27,440 bases of DNA, from contig CAKSJG010000031.1 of NCBI GenBank assembly GCA_934463165.1, forward strand, positions 1-27,440, given 5' to 3'. The notes below the pieces were generated by a model. It made no database searches. It had not been told where the DNA came from and worked only from the letters and a program-made list of their open reading frames with translations. Made by a program: the position numbers and the translations under genes. Positions 14,787 through 22,503 of the stretch are shown piece by piece. The DNA comes from an uncultured Clostridia bacterium (GTDB taxonomy: Bacteria; Bacillota; Clostridia; UMGS1810). The first letter of the stretch is position 1, and each line of letters starts with the position of its first letter.

Positions 14787-15212
14787 TTATTTATTGAGAT
14801 ATTCCGAAAGCTCTTTTATGCCCTCTCCCGTTACGGAGCTTATCCTGAAAATCTTTGTACACCCCGCAATCTTAAGCCATGTTTCGGCAAGATCGGCATT
14901 TGCATCTGCAAGATCCGTCTTTGTGATTATTCCTATAACCTCGCGGTTCGTCATAGAGGTTATGTTCGGGCCGAAAATCGAATATTGTTCCGTTGCAGAG
15001 ACAAGTAAAGCGCATATATCAGCCTCATAGGCATAAAGAGCAAGCGCACGTCCGAGCTGTCTGTTTTCGGCATATTCACCGGGGGTGTCTATAATCTGCG
15101 CACCGTAGAGAACATACTGCGTTTTTTGGTATTCTATTTTTTCGCCGCGAAGCGTCTGCGTAAGAGTTGTTTTTCCGCTGCCGCTGTGACCGAACAATAT
15201 AAGCTTCTTCAT
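14787..15212 (-). CDS. pduV: EutP/PduV-like small GTPase
   Basis: This P-loop GTPase has 141 residues: G1 FGHSGSGKTT (7-16), G3 DTPGEY, G4 TKTD and G5-like SSVTGEG. The start at ATG 15212 is chosen because it overlaps the upstream stop in an ATGA arrangement and matches the usual MKK-hydrophobic beginning; an in-frame GTG at 15230 is less likely. EutP/PduV proteins occur with microcompartments and have been linked to positioning or dynamics of the organelle in Salmonella. It is adjacent to a PduU-like gene, as PduU and PduV partner in pdu systems. Confidence 0.88.
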   Translation of the reverse strand: MKKLILFGHSGSGKTTLTQTLRGEKIEYQKTQYVLYGAQIIDTPGEYAENRQLGRALALYAYEADICALLVSATEQYSIFGPNITSMTNREVIGIITKTDLADANADLAETWLKIAGCTKIFRISSVTGEGIKELSEYLNK

Positions 15213-15577
15213 GTTCTTGTTACCCGGCACACAGTAAACGAGAGTGTATCACGGCAGTACCTTGTGACAGCATCAAGAGATGATTCAACCTCCGATACGG
15301 TTCCGGTTATAATAAGCGTTCCGCTGAAACGGTCTACAAATCCAAGCTCCGCACCCGATGCCTTAATAGCAATATCACCGGCTATGATTGCCGTCTCGGC
15401 AGGTGACATCGTCACGATTCCGATAGCCGCCTTTGAATAATCGACGGCAGGGTCAAGACCAAGCTTTTTATAAAGTATTCTGTCGGGATTGGCAATAATG
15501 TGCGCAAGGGTTATTTGCTTTCCGGGGACAAGCTCCTGTATTATTCTCATTTTATCGTTTAAATTTTTATTATCCAT
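15209..15577 (-). CDS. pduU: Circularly permuted BMC-H shell protein, PduU/EutS-like
   Basis: This 122-residue protein carries the EutS/PduU hallmark RIIQELVPGKQITLAHIIANP at about 11-31, which forms the small beta-barrel cap over the hexamer. A permuted BMC domain follows (SKAAIGIVTMSPAETAIIAGDIA, then GFVDRFSGTLIITG). The start has GGAGG embedded in the last codons of the activase gene. It is probably a minor shell tile whose cap may bind the co-encoded GTPase, as reported for PduU-PduV. Confidence 0.92.
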   Translation of the reverse strand: MDNKNLNDKMRIIQELVPGKQITLAHIIANPDRILYKKLGLDPAVDYSKAAIGIVTMSPAETAIIAGDIAIKASGAELGFVDRFSGTLIITGTVSEVESSLDAVTRYCRDTLSFTVCRVTRT

Positions 15578-15580
15578 GCT

Positions 15581-16381
15581 TCACCCTCCTATTTTGCATA
15601 TGAGTCCGCTTTTTTCGGCTGCCGATTTCAGCTCGTTTATTTTTTCATGAGTCAGCAGTGCGGCATCCCCCATAGAGTATTCTCTGCCGAGGCCTATGTA
15701 TTTGTCATAGCCGAGACGGTGATACGGCAGAAGATGAATTTCAGTCACACCGCTAAGCTCCGCAGCAAATGATGCAATGTCTGAAATTTCGTCCGTCGTA
15801 TCGTTAAATCCCGGTATGACAGGGGTTCTGACGGTGACCTTAACCCGTTTTGCAATTTTTTTTGCATTTTCTTTGATAAGCTCATTCGGCACTCCGGTAT
15901 ATTCCTTATGCTTTGCACTGTCCGCATGCTTGATATCCAAAAGATAATAATCAAGATACGGCAGAATTTTTTCAATTTTATCATAAGAAGCGCAAGCTGT
16001 GGATTCAACAGCAGTATTTATTCCGATTTCTTTGCATCCGCGAAGAATTGCCGCCGAAAAATCACTTTGACAAAGACACTCGCCGCCGGACAGTGTAACA
16101 CCGCCGCCCGAACGTCTGTAATATATCCTGTCTTTTTCGGCTGTTTCAAGAAGCTCCGATACTTTAACATCCCTGCCGACGGTTTTTATTTTACCGTTTG
16201 TCTCCATTTGTTCGATATCCTTACTCTGCGACTCGGGATTACAGCACCAGCGGCATCTCAGAACACAGCCCTTTAGGAAGAATATGGTTCTTATACCGGG
16301 GCCGTCATGAATTGAAAAACGCTGAATATCAAATATTCTTCCGACGGTGTCGGTATAATTAAATGTTTCAAGCTCATTCAT
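15581..16381 (-). CDS. Glycyl radical enzyme activating enzyme (radical SAM)
   Basis: This 266-residue radical SAM activase has C39-x3-C43-x2-C46 binding the SAM-coordinating [4Fe-4S] cluster (GCVLRCRWCCNPES). It has the YYRRSGGGVTLSGGE block of PFL-activase relatives and the DIKHADSAKH and PVIPGFND motifs. It uses SAM to place the radical on the dehydratase glycine. It lacks the ferredoxin-like cysteine insertion that many diol dehydratase and choline lyase activases have after the CxxxCxxC loop, hence the short length. The gene begins 15 nt after the dehydratase stop. Confidence 0.94.
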   Translation of the reverse strand: MNELETFNYTDTVGRIFDIQRFSIHDGPGIRTIFFLKGCVLRCRWCCNPESQSKDIEQMETNGKIKTVGRDVKVSELLETAEKDRIYYRRSGGGVTLSGGECLCQSDFSAAILRGCKEIGINTAVESTACASYDKIEKILPYLDYYLLDIKHADSAKHKEYTGVPNELIKENAKKIAKRVKVTVRTPVIPGFNDTTDEISDIASFAAELSGVTEIHLLPYHRLGYDKYIGLGREYSMGDAALLTHEKINELKSAAEKSGLICKIGG

Positions 16382-16396
16382 GTTTTATCCTATCCT

Positions 16397-18919
16397 TTAA
16401 AATCCGCCCTGTTCGGTACGGTTTATAATGTCATCCTGCAATGATTTTGAAAGAGTCGTAAACAGTGCGCTGTAGCCCGCAACCCTTACAACAAGGCTCT
16501 TGTACTTTTCGGGGTGCTTCTGCGCGTCTATAAGAGTTTCTTTGCTTACGACATTAAACTGCATGTGACTGCCCTTTTTGTCAAAATATCCTCTCACAAG
16601 AGCAATAAAGCTTTCTATGCCCGAATCACCCTCAAGAGCCGACGGATGAAACTTCATATTGAAGAGCGTTCCGTTGGATGCAATTGAATGATCAATTGCC
16701 GAGACGGAATTTGCCGAAGCCGTGGGGCCGTTTACGTCTCTGCCTGCAGACGGAGATACACCGTCGGCAACGGGCCGGCGAGCGTATCTGCCATCGGGGG
16801 TGGCACCTGTCTGCGCTCCGAGCGGAACATTTGCCGACACGGGATAAAGACCTGCCTGGAAAATACCGCCGCGCGGATTTTTAAACGTTTCAAGCGGTCT
16901 TGTATATGCATATGCTGCTTCTCTGGCAAGGGAATCAACCTCTTCTTTATCGTTGCCGAATTTGTCAAGCTCCTCTATCATATCATGAATTTTTATGTAT
17001 TTTTCTTTTTTCCCTGCATCGGATGCCGATTTGATTTTTTTATATATTTCCGCAATCTGTTTTTCGTTCGGCATCTCTCCGTTTTCGGAAAGCTTTTTAA
17101 CAAGTGCAATTGTGATACTTTCGGCGTTCTTTCCGTCGTCTTTGCCGAAGTTGCAGTCAAGCGCTTCTTTAAGCTCACGAAGCGTGAACTTCTTTTCGTC
17201 AAATACAAGCTTCTTTATTGTATACAGTGAATCTGCCATGTTTGCTATTCCGAAGCCCTGCGGGCCCGTAAAGTTATATACCGCTCCGCCCTCCTGGACG
17301 CTTTTGCCTTTTCCTATACAATCCGATACCATTGACGAAAGAAACGGCAGCGGGCAGCGTTTTGCATGAGCCATATCTATTGCGTTATCGGCATTTACAA
17401 GCAGGCTTATGCAATATTTCATCTGCTTTTTATACGCTTCAAAAAATTCATCATAGGTTTTCATGGAGTCTATGTTTCCGCTCTCAATACCAATCCTTTC
17501 ATTGCCGTCATATCCGTTTGAAAAAACAAGCTCAAGCGGACGGCACATATTGAAAAATGCCGCGTCATGCCAACCGTCTGTTTTGCCCGATTTCTGCGGT
17601 TCAACACAACCGATTATATTGTAGTCTCTTGCGTCTTCCATTGTAAGTCCGCGGCTTATGAGCGACGGAATTATAACTTCATCATTATAATAAGCCGGGA
17701 GACCGACGCCTGTCCGAGTGAGTTTTGCCGCCCATACAAGCAGGTCATGAGGTGAACCGTTCCATACCCTTATCGACAGTGACGGCTGCGGAAGCATGAC
17801 ATGCATTGATGCCGTTATACACATAAACGATAAGTCGTTTGTCGCATCAAGACCGTCTTTTGTCTGACCGCCGCATATAAGATTCTGAAACAGGCTGTAA
17901 CCTGCAAAGCCCTCTGCCGATGCAGCGTCTCTGACCTTGTTGAGGTCATTTAATTTAACCCATATGCAGTCCATAAGCTCCTGGGCAAACTCACGCGTTA
18001 TTGCTCCGCTGTCAATATCTGCTTTGTAATAAGGATACATATACTGATCAAATCTTCCGGGTGAAATCGAATGACCGCTTGATTCCGTTTGCAGAAGAAG
18101 CTGAACAAACCAGAATGACTGGCATGCCTCATAAAAGCTTTTTGCGCCGTTTTCGGGTACGTTGCGGCAGTTGCGCGCTATGGTGTAAAGCTCGCATTTT
18201 CTCTCTTCTATATTGCATTCGTCCGCCATTTTTTCGGCAAGATCTGCATACCTTTTTGCATACATAATTGCCGCGTCAAGACTTTTGATTACGGATTTTA
18301 AAAATGCCGATCTTTCGGCATAATCAGCGTCGCCCTGACTCACATTATCAAGGGCGCTCCGTGCCTCTGCGCGAAGCCCCTTAAAGCCTATGCGCAAAAC
18401 CTTTGCATAGTCAACGGTAACATGTCCCACTCCGTTATAAAAATAATTGCCCGGGGTAAAGATATTATACTCAATTGCCTTTGCAGCTTCATCCGACATA
18501 TATGCACTTGCAAGATCGCTCGTTGTCTTGCCGTCCCAATATTTATACGCTTCGTGAAGCTTTGCCTTTGCTTCATCGGAAATATAGAACGGATCTGCCT
18601 TCCTCATCTCCACGGTGTCAAATTCATCCTCAACCCATTTAAACGAATACTCGGGGAAAGTCTGACAGCTGCGCGGTCTGATTGAATTGCTGCCGCAAAT
18701 AAGCTCGTTATCTCTTATTACTATAGGAAGATTTTCAAGAATATGATAAAATGCCTCCGCTCTGCGCTCTATTATCGGAAGCCCCTCGGTCGCCTTATAG
18801 CTTTCGGTTATAAGAACGGCTCTGTCGGGCTCTATTTCAGGCATTTTTTCAAATAGAGCGTCTTTTAAAAGATCTATTCGCGGAGATTTTTTCATCTCCT
18901 TATTATAATATTTCGCCAT
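16397..18919 (-). CDS. B12-independent 1,2-propanediol dehydratase (glycyl radical enzyme)
   Basis: From ATG 18919 (TGGGAG about 8 nt upstream) the protein has 840 residues; the open frame extends upstream into an AT-rich promoter leader that is not coding-like. Active-site cysteine C438 sits in IGCVEPQ with E440, and the glycyl radical site is G815 in VRVAGYSA. H166, H283 and D452 line up with catalytic residues of Clostridium butyricum glycerol dehydratase DhaB1. It converts 1,2-propanediol to propionaldehyde and water. The substrate is preferred over glycerol or choline because of the aldolase, kinase and pduL/pduP context. It has no N-terminal encapsulation extension, unlike several neighbouring enzymes. 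Confidence 0.93.
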   Translation of the reverse strand: MAKYYNKEMKKSPRIDLLKDALFEKMPEIEPDRAVLITESYKATEGLPIIERRAEAFYHILENLPIVIRDNELICGSNSIRPRSCQTFPEYSFKWVEDEFDTVEMRKADPFYISDEAKAKLHEAYKYWDGKTTSDLASAYMSDEAAKAIEYNIFTPGNYFYNGVGHVTVDYAKVLRIGFKGLRAEARSALDNVSQGDADYAERSAFLKSVIKSLDAAIMYAKRYADLAEKMADECNIEERKCELYTIARNCRNVPENGAKSFYEACQSFWFVQLLLQTESSGHSISPGRFDQYMYPYYKADIDSGAITREFAQELMDCIWVKLNDLNKVRDAASAEGFAGYSLFQNLICGGQTKDGLDATNDLSFMCITASMHVMLPQPSLSIRVWNGSPHDLLVWAAKLTRTGVGLPAYYNDEVIIPSLISRGLTMEDARDYNIIGCVEPQKSGKTDGWHDAAFFNMCRPLELVFSNGYDGNERIGIESGNIDSMKTYDEFFEAYKKQMKYCISLLVNADNAIDMAHAKRCPLPFLSSMVSDCIGKGKSVQEGGAVYNFTGPQGFGIANMADSLYTIKKLVFDEKKFTLRELKEALDCNFGKDDGKNAESITIALVKKLSENGEMPNEKQIAEIYKKIKSASDAGKKEKYIKIHDMIEELDKFGNDKEEVDSLAREAAYAYTRPLETFKNPRGGIFQAGLYPVSANVPLGAQTGATPDGRYARRPVADGVSPSAGRDVNGPTASANSVSAIDHSIASNGTLFNMKFHPSALEGDSGIESFIALVRGYFDKKGSHMQFNVVSKETLIDAQKHPEKYKSLVVRVAGYSALFTTLSKSLQDDIINRTEQGGF

Positions 18920-18983
18920 GATATTCAGCTCCCAAAAACAAAAAATATTTAAATCAAAACAAAAACAATAATATTCTACATAT

Positions 18984-19012
18984 AATATACAACAAATCAA
19001 TCAAAAAGTCAA
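18984..19012 (-). promoter_or_regulatory. Sigma-A promoter of the dehydratase operon
   Basis: On the minus strand TTGACT (19012-19007), 17 bp, TATATT (18989-18984) lies 65 bp upstream of the dehydratase start. It is divergent from, and about 65 bp away from, the lysR promoter, so one intergenic region serves both. Confidence 0.75.
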
Positions 19013-19077
19013 TAGTTCAAAGAAAAATTCTTTAAAAACAAACATTTTCAAAGATTTTCGGTGTGTATATACTTTTC

Positions 19078-19106
19078 TTGACATACACAATATTATGTGA
19101 TAAAAT
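19078..19106 (+). promoter_or_regulatory. Sigma-A promoter of lysR
   Basis: TTGACA (19078-19083) and TAAAAT (19101-19106) are separated by 17 bp, upstream of the lysR start at 19151. The -10 box lies inside a perfect palindrome. Confidence 0.78.
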
Positions 19107-19113
19107 TTTATCA
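19098..19113. promoter_or_regulatory. 16-bp palindrome over the lysR -10 box
   Basis: The perfect palindrome TGATAAAATTTTATCA covers the -10 element and is a candidate autorepression site for the LysR-type regulator. A related TGATAA-type inverted repeat lies upstream of the metY promoter at 20107-20121. Confidence 0.5.
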
Positions 19114-19150
19114 TAATCATTACAAAAGTTATAAAGGTGGTTTATAAGCT

Positions 19151-20074
19151 ATGACTCTGCAGCAAATACTGTATATAATAACAATTTCCGATTACGGCTC
19201 AATGAATAAAGCATCGGAAGCATTGTTTATTTCTCAGCCGACGCTTACAAGTGCGGTTAAAGAGCTTGAAAGCGAAGTGGGAATAAGAATATTTCAGAGG
19301 AGCGGAAAAGGCACTCAGCCGACGCCGGAAGGAAAGGAATTTCTTATCTATGCGCATCAGTTGTATCAGCAATATGAGCTTTTGCAAAGCAAATATACCG
19401 ACCCGGACGGTGTTAAAAGGAAATTCGGCGTATCGTCACAGCACTATTCCTTTGCCGTAAAGGCATTTGTCGAAACCGTTAAAAAGTTCGGAACGTTAAA
19501 CTATGAATTTGCTATGCGGGAATGCAAAACGTCGGATGTTATAAATGATGTAAGCACACTTAAAAGCGAAATAGGGATTTTATATCTCGACGATTTTAAC
19601 AGAAAAATAATTTCAAAAATAATTCGCGACAATGACCTTGAATTCAAACACCTTATTGACTGCAAGGCATACGTATATATATGGAAAGGACATCCGCTTG
19701 CCGCAAAAAAGTCAATCACATTCACCGAGCTTGCTGATTACCCCTGTCTATCTTTTGAGCAAGGTGAAAAAGGGTCGCTTTATTTTTCGGAAGAGATACT
19801 GAGCACAAATGAATATCAGCGGATTATAAAAGCAACGGACAGATCGACCATGCTTAACCTTATGGTCGGCTTAAACGGATATACTCTTTGTTCGGGAATA
19901 ATCTGTGAAGAACTGAACGGAAGCGATTTTGCGGCCATTCCGTTTGAAAGCGACGACATTAACCAAAATCAGACAATGGATATCGGATACATAACAAAAA
20001 AGGGATCCGCTTTAACGGAAATCGGAACAACATATATTGATGAAATGAAAAGGTATCTTGCGAATGCAAAATAG
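19151..20074 (+). CDS. LysR family transcriptional regulator
   Basis: This 307-residue LTTR has an N-terminal helix-turn-helix (about 3-60; GSMNKASEALFISQPTLTSAV) and a periplasmic-binding-like effector domain (about 90-300) with TFTELADYPCLSFEQG. AAGGTGG lies upstream of the start. It is divergent from the dehydratase gene and 138 nt upstream of the O-acetylhomoserine sulfhydrylase gene on the same strand. Palindromes in both intergenic regions make it a candidate regulator of either or both. Sulfur control via metY is at least as plausible as control of the microcompartment, and the sequence does not decide. Confidence 0.92.
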   Translation: MTLQQILYIITISDYGSMNKASEALFISQPTLTSAVKELESEVGIRIFQRSGKGTQPTPEGKEFLIYAHQLYQQYELLQSKYTDPDGVKRKFGVSSQHYSFAVKAFVETVKKFGTLNYEFAMRECKTSDVINDVSTLKSEIGILYLDDFNRKIISKIIRDNDLEFKHLIDCKAYVYIWKGHPLAAKKSITFTELADYPCLSFEQGEKGSLYFSEEILSTNEYQRIIKATDRSTMLNLMVGLNGYTLCSGIICEELNGSDFAAIPFESDDINQNQTMDIGYITKKGSALTEIGTTYIDEMKRYLANAK

Positions 20075-20106
20075 TGTTGCTGTTATATATAAAAAAAATT
20101 TATAAC

Positions 20107-20121
20107 TTTTGATAATCAAAA
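20107..20121 (+). promoter_or_regulatory. Inverted repeat upstream of metY promoter
   Basis: TTTTGAT-A-ATCAAAA is a perfect 7-bp inverted repeat ending 4 bp before the -35 box of metY, an activator-like position for a LysR regulator. It shares the TGATAA core with the palindrome at the lysR promoter. Confidence 0.45.
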
Positions 20122-20125
20122 TGTA

Positions 20126-20155
20126 TTGGACAAATAACGGCTGCAGCTGTATAAT
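20126..20155 (+). promoter_or_regulatory. Promoter of metY-like gene
   Basis: TTGGAC (20126-20131) and a consensus TATAAT (20150-20155) with an 18-bp spacer lie 58 bp before the metY start codon. The imperfect -35 fits activator dependence. Confidence 0.6.
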
Positions 20156-20212
20156 AAGCCTATAAAACATACTTATACGGTAGGAAATATAAATTAAACG
20201 GAGGTAATTAAT

Positions 20213-21505
20213 ATGGCAGATAAAAAATACAGATTTGAAACTCTTCAGGTTCAGGCAGGTCAGGAGAATCCCGATCCAGCGACAGATGCACGCGCCGTGC
20301 CTATATATGCATCAACATCATTTGTGTTTCATAATTCACAGCATGCATCCGACAGATTCGCTCTTAAAGACGCCGGCAATATTTACGGCAGATTGACAAA
20401 TCCTACTCAGGAGGTTTTTGAAACAAGAATTGCAGCACTTGAGGGCGGATCGGCAGCTCTCGCCGTTGCATCGGGCGCGGCTGCCATCAACTACACCATA
20501 CAAGCTCTCGCAAAATCGGGCGAACATATCGTTGCGTCAAAAACGATATACGGCGGAACATATAACCTGCTCGCTCACACCTTGCCGCTTACATCGGGAA
20601 TAACTGCAACGTTTGTTGATCCCGATGAAGAAGGAGCATTTGAAAAGGCAATTCAGCCGAACACCAAGGCACTTTATATTGAAACTCTCGGAAATCCGAA
20701 CTCCAACATAATCGATATTGAAGAGATTGCAAAGATTGCTCACAAGCACGGAATCCCCCTCGTTGTAGACTCGACATTTGCAACACCGTATCTTGTAAGA
20801 CCTATCGAATACGGCGCAGATATCGTTGTTCACAGTGCGACGAAATTCATCGGCGGTCACGGCGCTGCAATCGGCGGCGTAATAGTTGACGGAGGAAGCT
20901 TTGATTGGAAAGCATCGGGAAAATACCCGTGGATATCAGACCCGAACCCGTCATATCACGGTGTAAGCTTTGCCGATGCCGCAGGCCCGGCAGCTTTTGC
21001 AACATATATCAGAGCTATTCTGCTTCGTGATACGGGGTCAACAATCTCTCCGTTCCATGCGTTTATGTTCCTTCAGGGGCTTGAAACTCTTTCACTCAGA
21101 GTTGAACGTCATGTTGTAAATGCTCTTAAGATTGTCGAATATTTAAACAACCATCCGCAAGTTGAGGCTGTTCATCATCCGTCACTTGAAAGCGAATCGA
21201 GCCACAAGCTTTATAAAAAATACTTCCCGAACGGGGGCGGATCGATCTTTACATTTGAAATCAAAGGTGATTCCGCAACAGCGCAGAAGTTTATTGATAA
21301 CCTTAAGATTTTCTCACTTCTTGCAAATGTTGCAGATGTAAAATCTCTTGTAATTCATCCTGCTTCAACAACACATTCACAGCTTTCGGAATCGGAGCTT
21401 ATCGAACAGGGAATAAAACCGAACACAATCAGACTTTCAATCGGAATCGAAAACATTGATGACCTTATCGAAGCTCTTAACGACGCGTTTGAAGCTGTAA
21501 AATAA
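20213..21505 (+). CDS. metY: O-acetylhomoserine (thiol)-lyase / sulfhydrylase
   Basis: This 430-residue enzyme is a PLP-dependent Cys/Met metabolism transsulfuration-family protein. The PLP lysine is K211 in VVHSATKFIGGHG. Other blocks are NIYGRLTNPT near the start, LEGGSAALAVASGAAAI and YIETLGNPNSN. Its length and the insertion near 225-260 (SGKYPWISDPNPSYHG) are typical of O-acetylhomoserine sulfhydrylases rather than cystathionine lyases or synthases. It makes homocysteine from O-acetylhomoserine and sulfide in the cytoplasm. GGAGG precedes the start and a strong terminator follows. Confidence 0.93.
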   Translation: MADKKYRFETLQVQAGQENPDPATDARAVPIYASTSFVFHNSQHASDRFALKDAGNIYGRLTNPTQEVFETRIAALEGGSAALAVASGAAAINYTIQALAKSGEHIVASKTIYGGTYNLLAHTLPLTSGITATFVDPDEEGAFEKAIQPNTKALYIETLGNPNSNIIDIEEIAKIAHKHGIPLVVDSTFATPYLVRPIEYGADIVVHSATKFIGGHGAAIGGVIVDGGSFDWKASGKYPWISDPNPSYHGVSFADAAGPAAFATYIRAILLRDTGSTISPFHAFMFLQGLETLSLRVERHVVNALKIVEYLNNHPQVEAVHHPSLESESSHKLYKKYFPNGGGSIFTFEIKGDSATAQKFIDNLKIFSLLANVADVKSLVIHPASTTHSQLSESELIEQGIKPNTIRLSIGIENIDDLIEALNDAFEAVK

Positions 21506-21513
21506 TATAACTC

Positions 21514-21550
21514 TACCCTCTTTAGAAATTCAAAAGAGGGTAATTTTTTT
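21514..21550 (+). terminator. Intrinsic terminator of metY
   Basis: TACCCTCTTT (21514-21523) pairs with AAAGAGGGTA (21533-21542) around a 9-nt loop, followed by a seven-T run. It begins 8 nt after the metY stop. Confidence 0.9.
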
Positions 21551-21562
21551 GTCTGATATCAG

Positions 21563-21602
21563 AAACCCGTCTGCACCGAATATAACCGGCGCAGGCGGGT
21601 TT
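21563..21602. terminator. Second hairpin between converging genes
   Basis: AAACCCG (21563-21569) pairs with CGGGTTT (21596-21602), with an inner CTGC/GCAG extension. It lies between the convergent ends of metY and the isomerase gene. T-runs are short on both sides (four T on the plus strand), so termination strength is doubtful. Confidence 0.45.
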
Positions 21603-21630
21603 TACATTAAAACACTATTGATATTTTAAA

Positions 21631-22452
21631 TTACTGACCGAGAGTTTTAAGATATTCTCTGCTCATTTTTACTGCTTCCATAGCAGGTCTTTCAACAGAC
21701 TGATCCTGCTCTACTATTATATATTCCGTTCCGCATTTTTCAGCTGTTTCAAGAATTTTTTCAAAATCCTGAACACCGCTGCCGCAGGGCTGGAATTTGA
21801 AGCCGTTTTCTTCTTTTGACTTAGGCTTCTGCTCCTCGCCGTTTTCGTCTATAAGACCGTAAACCGGGCCGGATGCATTTTCGTTGCATACAAAGTCTTT
21901 GAGATGAAGAACCTGAACCTCGCCTTTATATTTTTCAATATACTTGCAGGGATCCTCACCGGCATAGCGTACCCAGCATGTGTCAAATTCCGGATGAAGA
22001 AGATCTGACGGAATGTCACTGTAGAGCTTATCTATGAGATATTCGCCGTCTCTTTTCTTAAATTCAAAATCATGGTTATGATAAAGAAGCTGAATGCCGT
22101 TTGCCTTCATGTCCTTACCAAGCTGAGTAAACTTGCTGATTGTATCGTTCCAATCCTGCTTGTCAATCTCATACCACGGTATAGCACAATACTCTGCACC
22201 GATAACCTTAAGAAAATCAATAGCTTTCTGACCTTCGTCAAAGAAAAGCTGCGGAGCCTGATGCACCGAAATGCATTTGAGACCGTGTTTATCCAAAAGA
22301 GCCTTTACTTCTTCTGCAGATTTGCCGAAATATCCTGCAAATTCAACATAATCATAGCCCATTTCCTTTACTTTTGCAAGGGCAGCATCCATATCCTTTT
22401 CCATGTCTTCACGGATAGAATAAAGCTGGAGTCCTACTTTAAACTTTTTCAT
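21631..22452 (-). CDS. Sugar phosphate isomerase/epimerase (xylose isomerase-like TIM barrel), paralog 1
   Basis: This 273-residue AP-endonuclease-2/xylose-isomerase-like TIM barrel protein (IolE/IolI group) has likely metal and catalytic segments YHNHDFEF (124-131), EFDTCW (155-160), VLHLKDF (181-187) and the C-terminal IIVEQD. It is closely related, over its whole length, to the product of 23820-24617, with about two thirds or more of residues the same. It lies 51 nt downstream of a Gfo/Idh/MocA oxidoreductase gene, a common pairing for epimerisation or ring-oxidation of sugars and inositols. The substrate is not known. Confidence 0.88.
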   Translation of the reverse strand: MKKFKVGLQLYSIREDMEKDMDAALAKVKEMGYDYVEFAGYFGKSAEEVKALLDKHGLKCISVHQAPQLFFDEGQKAIDFLKVIGAEYCAIPWYEIDKQDWNDTISKFTQLGKDMKANGIQLLYHNHDFEFKKRDGEYLIDKLYSDIPSDLLHPEFDTCWVRYAGEDPCKYIEKYKGEVQVLHLKDFVCNENASGPVYGLIDENGEEQKPKSKEENGFKFQPCGSGVQDFEKILETAEKCGTEYIIVEQDQSVERPAMEAVKMSREYLKTLGQ

Positions 22453-22503
22453 AATATATTACACCCTTTCTGCAATATTAATGTTGTCAAATATATTATC
22501 TTA

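Noticed and set aside
16397..18919. Choline trimethylamine-lyase (CutC) or glycerol dehydratase as the identity of the glycyl radical enzyme
   Set aside because: The active-site pattern allows diol dehydration, and the kinase, aldolase and pduL/pduP context points to 1,2-propanediol. No choline genes or 1,3-propanediol dehydrogenase genes are nearby.
18920..19000. 27-residue N-terminal extension of the dehydratase, possibly an encapsulation peptide
   Set aside because: The frame is open, but the residues are Cys/Phe/Tyr-rich, the DNA contains the promoter -10 box at 18984-18989, and a ribosome binding site supports the start at 18919.
20075..20212. SAM riboswitch (S-box) upstream of metY
   Set aside because: The promoter lies only 58 bp from the start codon, leaving no room for an S-box aptamer and terminator.
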